NCBI GenBank assembly: GCA_032207245.1
Contig: CM063503.1
Coordinates: 61,595,340-61,659,339 of the forward strand
DNA length: 64,000 bases
Direction of reading: 5' to 3'
Source of the DNA: Pardosa pseudoannulata
Taxonomy: Eukaryota > Arthropoda > Arachnida > Araneae > Lycosidae
Below, one piece after another: positions 1 through 12,249 of the stretch. The notes beneath the pieces were generated by a model. The model made no database searches and was not told the DNA's origin. It saw only the letters and a list, made by a program, of their open reading frames with translations. The position numbers and the translations under genes were made by a program. Every line of letters begins with the position of its first letter. The stretch's first letter is position 1.

Positions 1-136
1 AAGAACTAAGTAAGAGTTAATCGTACATTAAGTAAGAGGAAATAATCTTTTTACGTAAATCTTAAAAGTAGCCAATAACGTTCATCAATGCTTTGAAGGA
101 AACTAAAGCTTTATTTAACACAAAACTTATTTTAAT

Positions 137-560
137 GCAAAATAAATCAGAGTATGTGTTTAACTTAACAGTTTTACCGATAGAAAATTATAAATTATTT
201 CAGCGACTGAAAAAAGAATGATGTAATTTTTCCATGCAATTTAATAAATTTCAGAATAAAATATTTTTTACAAAGTTTCTTTCAGCAAAATGTACGTTCA
301 TTTACTTTAATCTACGGAAAATAACCAAATAATTTCCATGCGATGCTGTTAGTGTATTTACTAATTATTATTACCAATAGAAGACTATAATTTATTTCAG
401 TAACTAAAAAAAGAGTGATGTAATCCTTTGCATAAGTTTATTTCATACATTTCTTAGAAAATTATTTCTTGGAAAAATCTCACTGCGAAAAGGATGTTGA
501 CTCACTTTAAATGCATGAAAAAAAAATTAAATATTTCCCGTGTGATGCCACAATATCAAC
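137..560. repeat. Old tandem duplication, ~200-bp unit
   Basis: Two diverged copies lie head to tail, at about 137-350 and 350-560. Both carry an adenine-rich stretch with TTTCAG, then GTGATGTAAT or ATGATGTAAT, and later a block ending in CATGCGATGC or CGTGTGATGC. Divergence is high, so the duplication is old. A short open frame at 511-780 overlaps it and has no sign of being a gene. No transposon ends are visible. Confidence 0.6.
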
Positions 561-805
561 TGAATACTTTCTTCTAAAAAATATATCAAATAAACAAAGA
601 ACTTTCAGCTTCATTCTCTTTGCAACTTATTATCTGCCCGTAAGCTGTGAAGATGAGAGCGTGAAGAAAAGAAGAAAGAAAGCACGAGGAAAGAGCACGA
701 CTAGAAAAGTGCTCCAACTATCCTTTCTCTTAGAATGCGATTCTAATAGCTTTCTTCTGGCTCAGTTTATTGACAAGTAAGCAATGGTCAAGGTTGTCTC
801 ATGAC

Positions 806-2110
806 ACTAAAAGTTAAATGCTGCGGCATGTGTTAGGCTTTTCTTTTTCAAGAAATGCTTTTTAACAAGGTGATAACAGTTTTGTTTTGAAAGTATTAGA
901 GAACGTTTTTTTTTTCTTTTAAGATAAAAGGCTGAATATTTTATTTTTAAGTTTTCAGCATTATTTGGTCTTTGCGTATCAATTTATGAGTTTTCTCTTC
1001 TCATATATGAAGGTCTCATTAGCCCTCGTGTTGCAAAAAGTAAACCGTAGCACTCCAAACCAAACCAAATCTCATATGTGAAAATGACAATTATGTTTAT
1101 TATTGATTTACATTTTGTTTGAAAATTAATCAAATAATTATTTTCTTCCACTTTTCATGATCAAGAATTAAAGTCACCGAATGTTTATTACACTAAATTT
1201 TAAATGCAGTGGTATTTGTTAAATTTTTCTCTTTCTAGAAATGTTTTTTAACAAGGAAATAACATTTTTTTAGTACTTAGAGGACATTCTTTATTCATTC
1301 ACAATTAAAGACTGAATAATTTAAAAAAAAATTCTTAGCAATAATTTTTCTTCGCGTATAGAGACATGTTTTTCTTCTGATTATACATGAAAAAATATAT
1401 ATTATATATATTTTGATTAAAAATTAATCAGATAATTATTTTCAACCTTTTTTAAGGATTTTCTACTCAGTATGTATGTTAGCTCTGTTATGTATTACTC
1501 TTACTTTGAGTTACTTTTTCTGTGATTTTAAAGAATGTTTTATAGTCATCAGTAAAATAATTTTAAGGTCTACTTTTTTTAATTCTAATCATAAACTTTT
1601 CATATTATAAAAAATTTCTTTTTTTTTTTGTATCCATTGTAAGTATTCTGTAAGTAGGAATGTAATGTTTATTTTTTAAGAAATGTTTTTAACAAGGTGA
1701 TAACAGTTTTTGTTTTAAAAATTAAAAAAAATTATTATTGATTCTTTCAAATTTACAGACAGGAAATTGAAGGATTTTTCTACTCAGCATGTATGTTAGA
1801 TCTCTTATGTATTACTCTTACTTTGAGTTGCTTTTTCTGTAATTTTAAAAAATATTTTATAGACATCAGTAAAATAATTTTAAGATCTACTTTTTTTATT
1901 TTAAATTTTAGCCATAATCTTTTCATATTATAAAAATGTTTTTTTGTGTTGTACACATTATAAGTATTCTATAATTGGAAATGTAATTTTCATTTTTTAA
2001 GAAATTTTTTTACAAGGCGATAGCAGTTTTTGTTTTAAAAATTGAAAGAGATTATTTTTGATTCTTTCAAAATTAAGAACACGACATTGAAAAAAATTTC
2101 TTAACATTAC
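806..2110. repeat. Old tandem repeat family, ~320-385 bp
   Basis: The block AAGAAATG...TTTTTAACAAGG.GATAACAG recurs near 850, 1240, 1680 and 2000. The stretch containing TACTCAGTATGTATGTTAG and TATGTATTACTCTTACTTT at about 1465 recurs near 1780. The last two units are the closest (period ~315-320) and the first two are spaced ~385 bp. This is a degenerate satellite with no coding content. Confidence 0.65.
1010..1073 (+). repeat. SINE 3'-tail fragment (CCAAACCAAA family)
   Basis: GGTCTCATT is followed by AGCCCTCGTGTTGCAAAAAG and then CCGTAGCACTCCAAACCAAA. The same tail, in either orientation, recurs near 12250, 33711, 38785, 39013, 39265, 42690, 51910, 56880 and 59490. At 12250-12436 it is joined to a tRNA-like head, which identifies the family as a tRNA-derived SINE. 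This copy lacks the head, so it is 5' truncated. It sits inside the older tandem repeat. Confidence 0.7.
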
Positions 2111-3606
2111 TTGTTCTTTTCGTATCGGTGAATATATTTTTTATCTTTTTCAGCAACAATAAATTTTATTTATGTCATTAGTTCACATTTTTATTCAAAA
2201 CTAATTTAAAAATTACTTTTATGGTTTTTGAAGAGTTTTACACTTTTTGTATGGATTATTTTTGCGTTTAAGAAAATTTTATAAATGTCAATGAAATAGT
2301 CTATAGAATTTAATTATTTTATGTAATTTTAGTTTTTAATTTTATATTTTTAAAAAGTTAGTTTATTCTTTTCTGTGTTAATGAATATGTTGCTTTGAAT
2401 ATTGGACTCTTTTATAAGAATTGAGGATTTACACTTTAAATAAATATTAATAGATTATGCATCTTTATTATAAAAAATTACCTACATATTTTACAGATAA
2501 ATGTTCTAAAAAATCTTTTTCAAAAAAATATTAGATAGTTTTATGAACTTTAGTGATATATTTTTATAGATTTTCATTTTTTTGTTGTTAACATAATCTT
2601 TTTTATAAATTCGTCTTTTTAGAATTGAAGAAAATTTCAAATAACATTTTGATTAAATTTAGTTTCCAAAAACATAAGTTAAAATTAAATTTTATTCAAT
2701 GTACAGGTTTCTGTTTAAATTTTCATCTTGTGTTAAGCTACAAATTTCTAGCTTTGTTAAAAGCTAGTTTTGAAAAATTAATTTAATTGATATAAAAGAA
2801 ATCCCAACTGGTTAATATGAATAAGACCTACAGTTTTTTTAAGCAATTAATATGTGATATATAATTTTGATTAAACTGGTATCAGATATTTGCAGAAAAT
2901 AAATTTTAAAAATACTTTTAAAGTCATTAAATAAAAGCTACTGGAAAAGAGAAGAAAAAATATTGTATGAAAAGATTTTAAAAAAATGGTGGATGAATTT
3001 CACACTGAGCATCATTCCCACATAAACAAAGAAAATAACTTAATCAGCAAAATTAGATTGTAAGATGGTTGCTAATACAGTTGTTTTTTAATTTTAAGTA
3101 AGATATTTCTCTCTATGAATATTTGCTTCTATGCCAAATGTATATTAGTATATTTACTCAAACCTCTTCAATTTTATCTTCAATTAATTTACTAATACCT
3201 CTATAAGATTTTAAAAATTTATTAATTATTAAAGCAAATTAATTGGCATACTATGAAAATAAATTCTCAAGTAATTTTACTTTGCTCAAAGCTTTCCTGA
3301 GGTTTATCATTATTTAATACATAATTTCATAATTCAATGATAAATTATAAACTAATCCAGTAAATGTTATCTCATCGTATTACGGGAATAAATTTTTTAG
3401 GTGTGACAATCACAAAAAGAATAATGGTATGAAGATACTTTTTTATGTCTAAAAATTGAAGTATTTAAAAAATTAACATCTAAAATAGCTTTTAAAAGTT
3501 ACTTGTTTTTTAAGAAATCCTTGAAAGTATTTTATAAAAGATAAACTTTTCATTTATAAAATGTTAATTGTAAGCAAAAAAATAAAATAAAATAAAAGTA
3601 ATTGTA
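2111..3606. other. AT-rich DNA, nothing recognised
   Basis: About 1.5 kb dominated by A and T runs with no long open frame, no RNA gene and no clear repeat structure. Confidence 0.6.
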
Positions 3607-3712
3607 TTAATTGTTTATTAAATGTTAATTAAAATTAATTCATGAAAATTCATAATATTTATCTTATGAATTTTCATGAATTAATTTTTAAAAGCTTTTA
3701 TTAACAATTACA
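3607..3712. repeat. Foldback (inverted repeat) with perfect 25-bp arms
   Basis: AAAATTAATTCATGAAAATT plus CATAA (3631-3655) is matched by its exact reverse complement at 3664-3688, with an 8-base loop. The outer flanks (about 3607-3630 and 3689-3712) extend the pairing imperfectly and contain TTAATTG / CAATTA matches. It could be a small palindromic MITE or an AT-rich hairpin. No clear target-site duplication was found. Confidence 0.7.
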
Positions 3713-4189
3713 TCATGTTAATTAAATGACTTTTAAATAAAATTGAAACAAAAGTTTATGCATATTTTTTTATATGCAGTTCCTTATGAGTTCTTAAACC
3801 AATAGAAAAGTTTATCAGAATGCCAGTGACTTTCAGTTCTACAGTCTACAATATCTTCTAAAAGCTTTTCTAAAACTATAAGAATATATCATATCTTTGA
3901 ACGCTAATTTCAAACCTACAGAGCTTCAAAAATATAGTAATTAATTATAGGTTCATTTTATAATTTTAAAACATATTCATAACATTCATAATGATAAATG
4001 TTGTTCATTTTGAAAGGTAAAAAATAATTTAGGCGTTTAAAAAATGCTTTCCTATTACTTTTCTTAATTTTAAAAATTAGCTAACGATGGGATTCACTTT
4101 ACAATATGCTAAATACTCGAAAGTACTTATAATTCCATGGCTTTCCATATTCATTTTGCTCAGATACTTAACTAGCACCTTCATCTGCA
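3713..4189. other. AT-rich DNA, nothing recognised
   Basis: No open frame of note, no RNA gene and no clear repeat. Confidence 0.55.
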
Positions 4190-4615
4190 TCTCATTTGGA
4201 AATTGTTTAATCAACATTCCACAGAGCGAAATCAATCGTCATCCTACCTAGCCAGGTTTATCAGTCATTATTATGCTTTCATCATCTCAGGAGCAGCTAC
4301 CGATAACAACTCTTCCGGCTAGACAGTGACGATAAGTCACTGAATAATCAATTACACCGAGCCGAACATTTCTGTCAAGAATGCTCCCAATCGCCGCGAA
4401 ATGAAGACATTGATGAAGGTCGCCGTTTACCTTCGCCCTATCCGATTGGCCTTTTTTGTATGCAGATATCGCGCGCGGAAGTCTTCTTCGTTTCAAATAG
4501 AGTAAGTGTCTGAACACCTGAAGGTCAAAATTTAGCGCTTCAGTTCCTCGTCCGTGCCCGATTAATCTCTTCCCGTAATTACTGCATCAATTCAAACTGT
4601 CAGGCAGAGAACTTT
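4190..4615. other. GC-raised island with CpGs (possible regulatory or exonic DNA)
   Basis: Base composition changes sharply from the surrounding AT-rich DNA. CpGs cluster in TCGCCGCGAAATG and in ATATCGCGCGCGG. An ATTGG (inverted CCAAT) lies beside the latter. A minus-strand open frame of 76 codons (4287-4517) with many basic residues spans part of it, but I recognise no domain. It could be a promoter, a conserved exon or a decayed mobile element. Confidence 0.3.
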
Positions 4616-5524
4616 CTTTTTTACTTAAAGAGCTTTCTTAAACATAAATTTCCTAATCTGTAAAAATAATTCAAGCAAAGGAATATAAAAAGTTCATTTA
4701 AAACTAGTAGATTTTACTTGTAAAAACTATTTTTTTATTTTATTATAATTATTTTATTATATTAAAATGATTATAGTATCTTTGCTTTTTAAAAAAACAT
4801 AAAATTTCAGTTTATCGGTAGAACTATGTAAAGATGTAACGATTTACAACGACAAGTCTATATTTCTATTAATAAATTAACACATTGTCAAATATTATTT
4901 AGGACAGTTTTTAAGGCGATCAAATCAAAATCTCATATCATTTTGTTAAAACCATAATAAAAAAACCGTAATGTTTTTTAAACATAAATTAAACTGTTTT
5001 AATAATGAAATGCATAACTATACACAAATATCTTCAAAATCAATACGCACTATAACAAAAATCTAGTTTCTGAAAACATAAATTGCACTTATTCATCATA
5101 TATAGTTCTCTAGAAAATTACTAAAAATTAAGTTCGAAGTATTTTAAAACTATATAAAGGGAAAAAATTAGTTATAGAATTTTTTTAGTAAACAGTAAAT
5201 AATTTTTAATAAGCAGCAAAGTAATGAAATATTTCTCAGTACTGTTTCATAAAATACAGGCATGTAAATAAAGAAACATAATTAGGCATGTATTAATTAG
5301 GTTAAACAAAGAAAACAAAATGTTTAATAAATATAGTTAGTAAAAGAAAATTCTTTTATAAATAGAAAAAATTAATAAATGGAAAAAACATGAGATTCGA
5401 CAGACAGATTGTTACAAGTTTTAAATATCAGCTATCTAAACTTAATTTAATAGATGTTTAATACTGCACTGAATTGCAAGCACAGATTAATAAAACATTT
5501 AAATATTATAAATTTTAAAAAGTC

Positions 5525-5527
<3 letters not shown>
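4616..5527. other. AT-rich DNA, nothing recognised
   Basis: Over 900 bp of A/T-rich sequence without a long open frame, RNA gene or evident repeat. Confidence 0.55.

Positions 5528-5591
<64 letters not shown>
5528..5591. repeat. (TA)n microsatellite
   Basis: About 32 uninterrupted TA dinucleotides. Confidence 0.95.
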
Positions 5592-5594
<3 letters not shown>

Positions 5595-5799
5595 TTTTGA
5601 TGGCATTGCTTAAGTTGAGGAATGTTAAGTCAACAGTTTATCTAATACTAATACACTAACAAATATTTAAACATAATTTGAAAGTTGAAGTTTTCTAAAA
5701 TTTAAATTTAGAATTTAAAAAATAAATTTTAAATAAATTAGAATAAATAAATTTAATTAATTTAAATAATTCATACGACTGACCGATTAAAAATACTTA

Positions 5800-7200
5800 A
5801 CTGAAAATTTATTAGTTATCGACATGATCCAGTGAAGCATTTAGAAATTTAGAAAGTCCGTAGAATTTTAACATAACTCTAAAAGTAGTATTTAAAAATT
5901 ATATCTCATCCAATAAAGAGAGTATAATTTTTAAACTAAGTATTTATTTATAGTTTACGATAAAGTAGAAATCACTGGCAATCTAGCATGTAGGATTTAG
6001 AAAAACAAAGTTGAAATTCACTATCTAAAGTTAAAATATGAAATATAATAAAAGGAAATGAATAAATTAATTTTGAACACACATCTCCTATGACTAACCG
6101 GTTAAAAATACTAAGTTGAGATTTTATTGAATGTGTGAAGTCACTGACATGTGCAAATGAAGATTTCGGAAATCCTTAAAATTAAATAAGTCCTTAAAAT
6201 TAAAAGTAAAAATTTAAAAGTAGAATTAATAAATTAAGCTTTAAAATGACAACTCTAGACATTAATATTACAGTAAATAAGCCATCGAGATTACAATAAA
6301 TAGAGTATAGATAAACAAGTATAAGCCGAACAAATACTGAACATAAAGTCACTGACGAACTTTCATGTAAGATTTTGAAAATTTAAAGTTAAAATTCTAT
6401 ATCTACTCAAAATTTTAGAGATAATAAGCAGTGAAAGGTAAATAGATCAATCAAATTTTGATAGCATAGTTAAATCAAAAAGAGCCTTTTAAATACGGAA
6501 ATAAGATTTTGTTCACTGCTCTAAATCCCTTCGGTATACTCAGCTAATGAAATAAAGATAGCACACTAAGAAACAATCGATCCTTGAACTCGAAAAATTA
6601 AAGATTCTAAAATTAAAAGTAAAAATAATGAAAGGAATAAATAAAAATTTAAGAACAATACAGACAGTCAAAATTTTTATGGCATATTTTATGTGAAAGT
6701 CATTCAATGTATAGCCAAATAATATTAAACCGGCTAAATGTTAAATGTATGAAGCCGTTGATATATTCATATGCAAGCATTGAAGTTTATAAATTAAAAA
6801 ATTGAAAATATATAAATAATAAAGCTAATAATTGTAAATATCAAACTAAGCATTTGTACCTTATATTGAGTATTGCTGAGTATGTTTAGCGAACAGTATT
6901 AAGTTTATAAAATACTGAACGCGATATATTTTCTGCGAAGAATTTGAAAAATTCAAAAATATCTCAAGTAAAAATTTAAATATAATAAGCTCTATATTAT
7001 TGTAAATATTAAACTAAATATTTATTATTTACATTGTAAATGAGTGTCAGCATATATATACAGACAAACCATGTTAAGTCTGTAAATACGGAAAGCCAAA
7101 TCATTCGCAATGCATAATTTAAAAAATTCAAAAATTTTGAAGTAAAAATTTTAAAAAGAATAAACTTTTCAAAAATGGGATAGAGAATTTTAAATATCAA
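5800..7200. repeat. Old satellite, ~165-bp unit, part 1
   Basis: Diverged units each contain a phrase such as GACATG...CATTTAGAAA, CATGTAGGATTTAGAAA or GCGAAGAATTTGAAAAATTC. These lie near 5822, 5973, 6136, 6350, 6757, 6922 and 7098, and are followed by AAACTAA(G/A)..ATTT. Spacing is mostly 150-176 bp, with wider gaps where a unit is lost. The family resumes at about 9120-9360, so the block at 7.2-8.9 kb interrupts it. Confidence 0.6.
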
Positions 7201-7489
7201 GATGATATTTTATATGCTGTGCTAATAATTATTTGGGATACGAAGAGTTGAAGAAAATAAAGCTGAGAAGTATCAGTCATTGACGCCGAATGCAGGCCGG
7301 CTTCGATGATACGGCCGAATTAATTTCTTAAAATTCGAAATTTAATAAAATATCCAATAAAATATTCCATAAAAACATTCAATAAAATATTATTAATCAA
7401 TATTTAAAAATTTTTAAACAATATAAAATCTGATAAAATAATTATTCGTTATCTCAAGAATAAGTACTAGAGAAATTGAAATGAATGCT

Positions 7490-7955
7490 TACCTCTTTGA
7501 ACAGAAGTTCAAAACTGTCTTTAACCAGTTTCCCGCAGCGGCGCTTGATCTAGCAACTAACACGGGGATCCATAGAGACAGCAAATGTCGGACCCTAGGC
7601 CTGATTGCGTTTAAATACCTAGGCCAGCCCGGGTAGATCTACGATTGGTGGGAGAGAGGACCCATCATATTCGGAGTTCGGTAAAGTGGGGAGGGATGGG
7701 GAGAAGCCGACCGAACGAGAATTTAAGATCGCGACAGGTGACTGGCCAGTCTCACCTATGCTTACTGGTTCAGTCCCGAAGAGATGGGGTTGCTCACAAT
7801 GATTTTTCCGAATCTACGGATGATTTCGCGCACATCTACGACTCTTGCTTGGTTCTTTTTTACGAACTTCTCTCTCCTCGGAGAAGAAAGCAAGGGAATC
7901 AGGTTTCTGGTTTCTGCGCTTTGCGGGATATTGAAAGTGTAATACATTTATTGCT
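7490..7955. other. GC-raised block next to the minisatellite (possible exon or promoter)
   Basis: GC-raised sequence includes CCTAGGCCAGCCCGGG, GATCGCGACAGG and CTCTCCTCGGAGAAG. A 122-codon plus-strand open frame (7645-8013) starts here but ends inside the minisatellite, which argues against it being a real protein. Another frame (7762-7947) is open on the minus strand. No domain is recognised. The unusual composition in an AT-rich setting is the only firm observation. Confidence 0.3.
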
Positions 7956-7959
7956 CGTG

Positions 7960-8916
7960 CAATACAATTTGGGGAAAGAGAGATTCATTTCTAAAAAGGG
8001 GTTTATAATATAAGGGTAATATTGCAATACAATTTGGGGAAAGAGAGATTCATTTCTAAAAAGGGGTTTATAATATAAGGGTAATATTGCAATACAATTT
8101 GGGGAAAGAGAGATTCATTTCTATAAAGGCTTTTATAATATTACGGCAATATTGCAATACAATTTGGGGAAAGACAGAATAATTTCTATAAAGGGGGTTT
8201 ATAATATAAGGATAATATTGCAATACAATTTGGGGAATGAGAGATTCATTTCTATAAAGGGGTTTATAATATAAGGGTAGTATTGGAATACAATTTGGGG
8301 AAACAGAGATTCCTTTCTATAAAGGGGTTTATAATATAAGGATAATATTGCAATACAATTTGGGGAATGAGAGATTCATTTCTATAAAGGGGTTTATAAT
8401 GTAAGGGTAATATTGCAATACAATTTGGGGAATGAGAGATTCATTTCTATAAAGGGGTTTATAATGTAAGGGTAATATTGCAATACAATTTGGGGAATGA
8501 GAGATTCATTTCTATAAAGGTAATATTGCAATACAATTTGGGGAAAGAGATATTCATTTCTATAAAAGGGTTTATAATATAAGGGTAATATTGCAATACA
8601 ATTTGGGGAAAGAGAGATTCATTTCTATAAAGGGGTTTATAATATAAGGATTATATTGCAATACAATTTAGGGAAAGAGGGTTTCATTTCTATAAAAGTG
8701 TTTATAATATAAGGGTAATATTTCAATACAATTTGGGGAATGAGAGATTCATTTCTATAAAGGGGTTTATAATATAAGGATTATATTGCAATACAATTTA
8801 GGGAAAGAGGGTTTCATTTCTATAAAAGTGTTTATAATATAAGGGTAATATTTCAATACAATTTGGGGAATGAGAGATTCATTTCTATAAAGGGGTTTAT
8901 AATATAAGGGTAATAT
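7960..8916. repeat. 65-bp minisatellite, 15 units
   Basis: Units begin CAATACAATTTGGGGAA and carry GAGATTCATTTCTATAAAGG and GGTTTATAATATAAGGGTAA. Starts are near 7960, 8025, 8090, 8155, 8221, 8286, 8351, 8416, 8481, 8529, 8594, 8659, 8724, 8789 and 8854. Spacing is 65 bp (once 66) except one 48-bp unit that lost about 17 bp. The units at 8659+8724 and 8789+8854 form a repeated 130-bp dimer. Nearly every unit contains CTATAAAG, a TATA-box-like word. Confidence 0.95.
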
Positions 8917-9119
8917 AACTAGTAAATATATTTAAATAATGGAAAATGCATACATGTATTTTTAGGACTAACAACACATACATAATATTTGATGTTTACT
9001 ATTTGATATTTACTATACTATTTTGATACTTGTATACTCTTTTGGTATTTACTATAGAGTGAATGTATGCAATCAATACATATGAATCTATACTTCATTA
9101 AATAAAAAATAGTAGACAA

Positions 9120-9360
9120 ATAATATTAAATTTATACACACAAATAATATTCAGCTTATAAAACACCGAAAACAACATATTTACAATGAAGAATTAGAAA
9201 TTTTTTAAAATATTTCTAAAGGGAAAATATATAAAGAATAATATTTTTAAAAATATTAAACTAGATATTTGTAATTTACATTAAAAAAAGTTCGGTATAT
9301 ATAAGTGAACTATATTAAATATGCAAAATACTGAATTATTATTTTTCATTTAAGGAATGT
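9120..9360. repeat. Old satellite, ~165-bp unit, part 2
   Basis: AAAACACCGAAAACAACATA, then AATGAAGAATTAGAAATTTT and AAACTAGATATTTGTAATTT, match the units at 6.9-7.2 kb. This marks the far side of the interruption by the minisatellite block. Confidence 0.5.
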
Positions 9361-10340
9361 ATACTTCATTAAATGAAAAATAAGATACAATTATTATTCT
9401 TCATTAAAGGAGAAATATTCATGCGTTAATATACAATTTTATTGAAGTATAAAGAGTTTTACAAAAGGGTTTTAGAAAATATATGATATTTGGTCAGAAA
9501 AAATTTACAAACAATATAGCTATTATTTTTTATTTAATGAATAATTGTTAAATAAACTTCATTAAATAAGAAATGTTTATGTGTGTAACATTCAATTTTA
9601 CTGAAGGAGATAATTTTAGAAAATGAGGTTTTAGAAATTATATTCAAATGACATTGAAATTAGTTATATTTTTGAGATTAACAACAGATAACACATTTTG
9701 ATATTTTGTCAGTGAAATTATATAAACTATATCGAATGTTTTTATTTAATTTTTTTATAAAAAAATAATTCATTGTGCTTGCTTAAATAAGAAATGCTTT
9801 TCCGTACAACATACAATTTTATTGAAGATGAGAATTTAATTTAAAAAAGGAGGTTTTGGAAATTATATTTAAATTATGGAGAAAGTAATTATATTTTTGA
9901 GATTAACAACAGCTAATAGATTTTGATATATAGTCAGTGAAGTTATGTAAAATACATAGATTGCTTTTTACTTAATTTTTAACTAAAAGTTATTTATTGT
10001 ACTTCCTTAAATAAGAAATACTTATGTATACAAAAATCTACATAAAATAAGACATGTTCATTTATCTATCATACAGTTTTATTCATTAAACATTTTTTAT
10101 TTTATTGAAGAAGAAAAATGAATTTTTTACAAAGGTGTTTTATAAAATATATTTGAATAATGAAAAAATATGATTTTTTTTATGATTAATAATACCTACA
10201 CTATTTTGTTCATTAAACAGTGAAATTGTGTAAAAAATGTAACTATTATTTTTATTTAATGAATAGTTATTTATAATACCATTTTAAATAAGTAAAGCCT
10301 ATATGTGAGACAGTCTTATAGGAGGTCTTATATTAATTTT
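9361..10340. repeat. Old tandem repeat, ~160-250-bp spacing
   Basis: The phrase (C)TTAAATAAGAAAT followed by a TATACAATTTTATTGAAG-like block recurs near 9400, 9551, 9776, 10000 and 10272. Between them lies GAGATTAACAACAG, seen at about 9675 and 9899. The copies are strongly diverged. Confidence 0.55.
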
Positions 10341-10810
10341 TACAAAAATGCTTTATAAACCCTAAAAAACAGAAAAAAATACAGTTAGAATACTTTTAGA
10401 TTTTATGTAATACAATTTTGCTTTTAGAAGATGTAAAACTATTCTTAAAGGATTAAAGCTTTTTTAACACTATTCTTATTTTTTAAATTGGAAATATTAT
10501 TAGAAAATATGTGTATAAATATGAATACTTTTTAATCATTTTAGAATAGAACAAGAAAAGTATTGATATATGATCAATAAAATTCTTTAAACAATATATC
10601 AATTAATTTTTGTAATGAAAGTAAATATTATTTTGTGTTGATGTCAGGAAAAGTTTCATATCAAAATTAACAATAAATAAGGATTATTCCCCTTTTAAAA
10701 CAAAATTTTTTTCTTCAGAAATTAGAAAACAAACAGTTAAATGAGAGCATGCTTAGCAATATACTGTAACTTCCGTACACCGCCGCTTAATTTGACTCCG
10801 GCGCATTTAC
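10341..10810. other. AT-rich DNA, nothing recognised
   Basis: A-rich sequence. The last ~70 bases become GC-raised and lead into the TTAA element that follows. Confidence 0.5.
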
Positions 10811-10814
10811 TTAA

Positions 10815-11038
10815 CACATTGTGTGTTGGTGCATTTCGCAGCGGAATTGTACCGGGAGCGGGTGTTTGGCGCGTAAATTTAGTTATTCGGTTAAATCTCA
10901 ATAGATCGAAAATTATTTAATTTTTTAACCAACTTTTCGTATTTTATATTGAAATATATAAACAAATATATATATATATATATAAATACAAATATATATA
11001 TATATTATATATATATATACAAATATATATATAATATG

Positions 11039-11102
<64 letters not shown>

Positions 11103-11389
11103 GCAACGATAGATAAAAAGGTAATTTTAAATCTAAATTAATTTTTTTAATCAACCTTCCGGTTTAGTGGTTCTGCATTGACTGATGTAAAAACTTGTTT
11201 TTTATTTATCTAATTTTTTCCAGAATCTATGTAGTAGACAAGAACATTTGGATTCGTTTTCCTGTATATTCCGTTATTTTTGTACCCACAAACAAACTAT
11301 GCTATTACACTAACCCGTACTAGTACATGACCCGTTCTCAAGTAACAATCGTCAGAAAACCTACTAGTACGTGTCCCGCATACAATGTG
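10815..11389. mobile_element. Candidate TTAA (piggyBac-like) non-autonomous element
   Basis: TTAA precedes CACATTGTGTG on the left, and CATACAATGTG precedes TTAA on the right. This gives short inverted ends (CACATTGTRTG) with a TTAA on each side, as expected of piggyBac-type insertion. Near the right end the motif TACTAGTAC or CTACTAGTACG occurs twice as a subterminal repeat. The ~575 bp carries no transposase and includes a large (TA)n tract at about 10967-11094. The inverted match is short, so the call is tentative. Confidence 0.45.
10967..11094. repeat. Compound (TA)n microsatellite
   Basis: TA runs are broken by CAAATA and ATTATA interruptions and end in about 28 pure TA repeats. It lies inside the candidate TTAA element. 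Confidence 0.9.
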
Positions 11390-11748
11390 TTAAGAATAAC
11401 TCACGCTGATACTTTACACCTCGCAACATCTGGTTGATACTGCATAACACAGTTCGGGGGAAATAACTCAAATAAATCATGTACTAAAGGCACGGTGAAA
11501 AGGTCAGCTTAAAAAAACTTCTGGAATGATACCAGGAGAAATAATATTTCTTCGAATACGACGCAGATTTTAAATTTCAACTTTTAAACACATATAAGCT
11601 GCAGTCTATCTCACCAAAATTATTGTATTTAGCATTTTATAAAATATAGCTTATACTTTAAATCATGAAAAACATTTAGAAAAATATTTTGCAATTTATT
11701 CATGCTTTGTGAGAGTGGATAAAATAACTGGAAAAATGCCTTTTCTAT

Positions 11749-12066
11749 CTACTCCACATCTGTAAGTATATTACATGTCAATGAGTACTTACATAAAAGA
11801 TTTTTATTATGATAAAGCTTCTTGCGCTTCAGAAAAACACGATACTCTAGTAAGTTCATCTTTGTTTTCCGTTTCCTCTTTCGCATGATCTTGCTTCTGA
11901 TCTTTGCATAGACCGCCACTGTTGTGACCCCGCTAGTTGTTTTTTTACAATCAACTGCGACGTAAACCTCAAAGTTTGTTTCAATAAACTTGTTCCAATA
12001 GTCCTGGAGCAAGTCATAATTGTGCGCAGACTCAGTTTGTACCCTCACTTTGTTGTCTGAAACTGA
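11749..12066 (-). other. Open frame that could be an exon (unverified)
   Basis: The minus strand is open from about 12066 down to a stop at 11749, about 105 codons. There is no ATG near the start; the first plausible upstream limit is a stop just beyond 12066. A consensus splice donor, GTAAGT, lies on the minus strand at 11792-11787, so a coding exon of about 90 codons ending there is possible. The encoded segment has a mixed, protein-like first half and then a very basic stretch (KRKRKTK). I recognise no family. Chance is a fair alternative in this AT-rich DNA. Confidence 0.2.
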
Positions 12067-12249
12067 CTTTTACCAAACAGTTGTTTATTGCATTTCCCCA
12101 ACTTTACTAAATTTCCCCTAAACGAAACTTCAGGGAAAAAAACAGAAATCAATGAAAGTAAATTTTGTCGCCTACAGAAACGAGAACATTAATAATTTCG
12201 AATTAAGAATGTGAAAAAAAATAACATTAATTCTATGGGAATAAATTTG

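Noticed and set aside
511..780. 89-codon plus-strand frame
   Set aside because: Its start lies in an old tandem duplication, its basic stretch comes from a purine-rich run, and no domain or splice context supports it.
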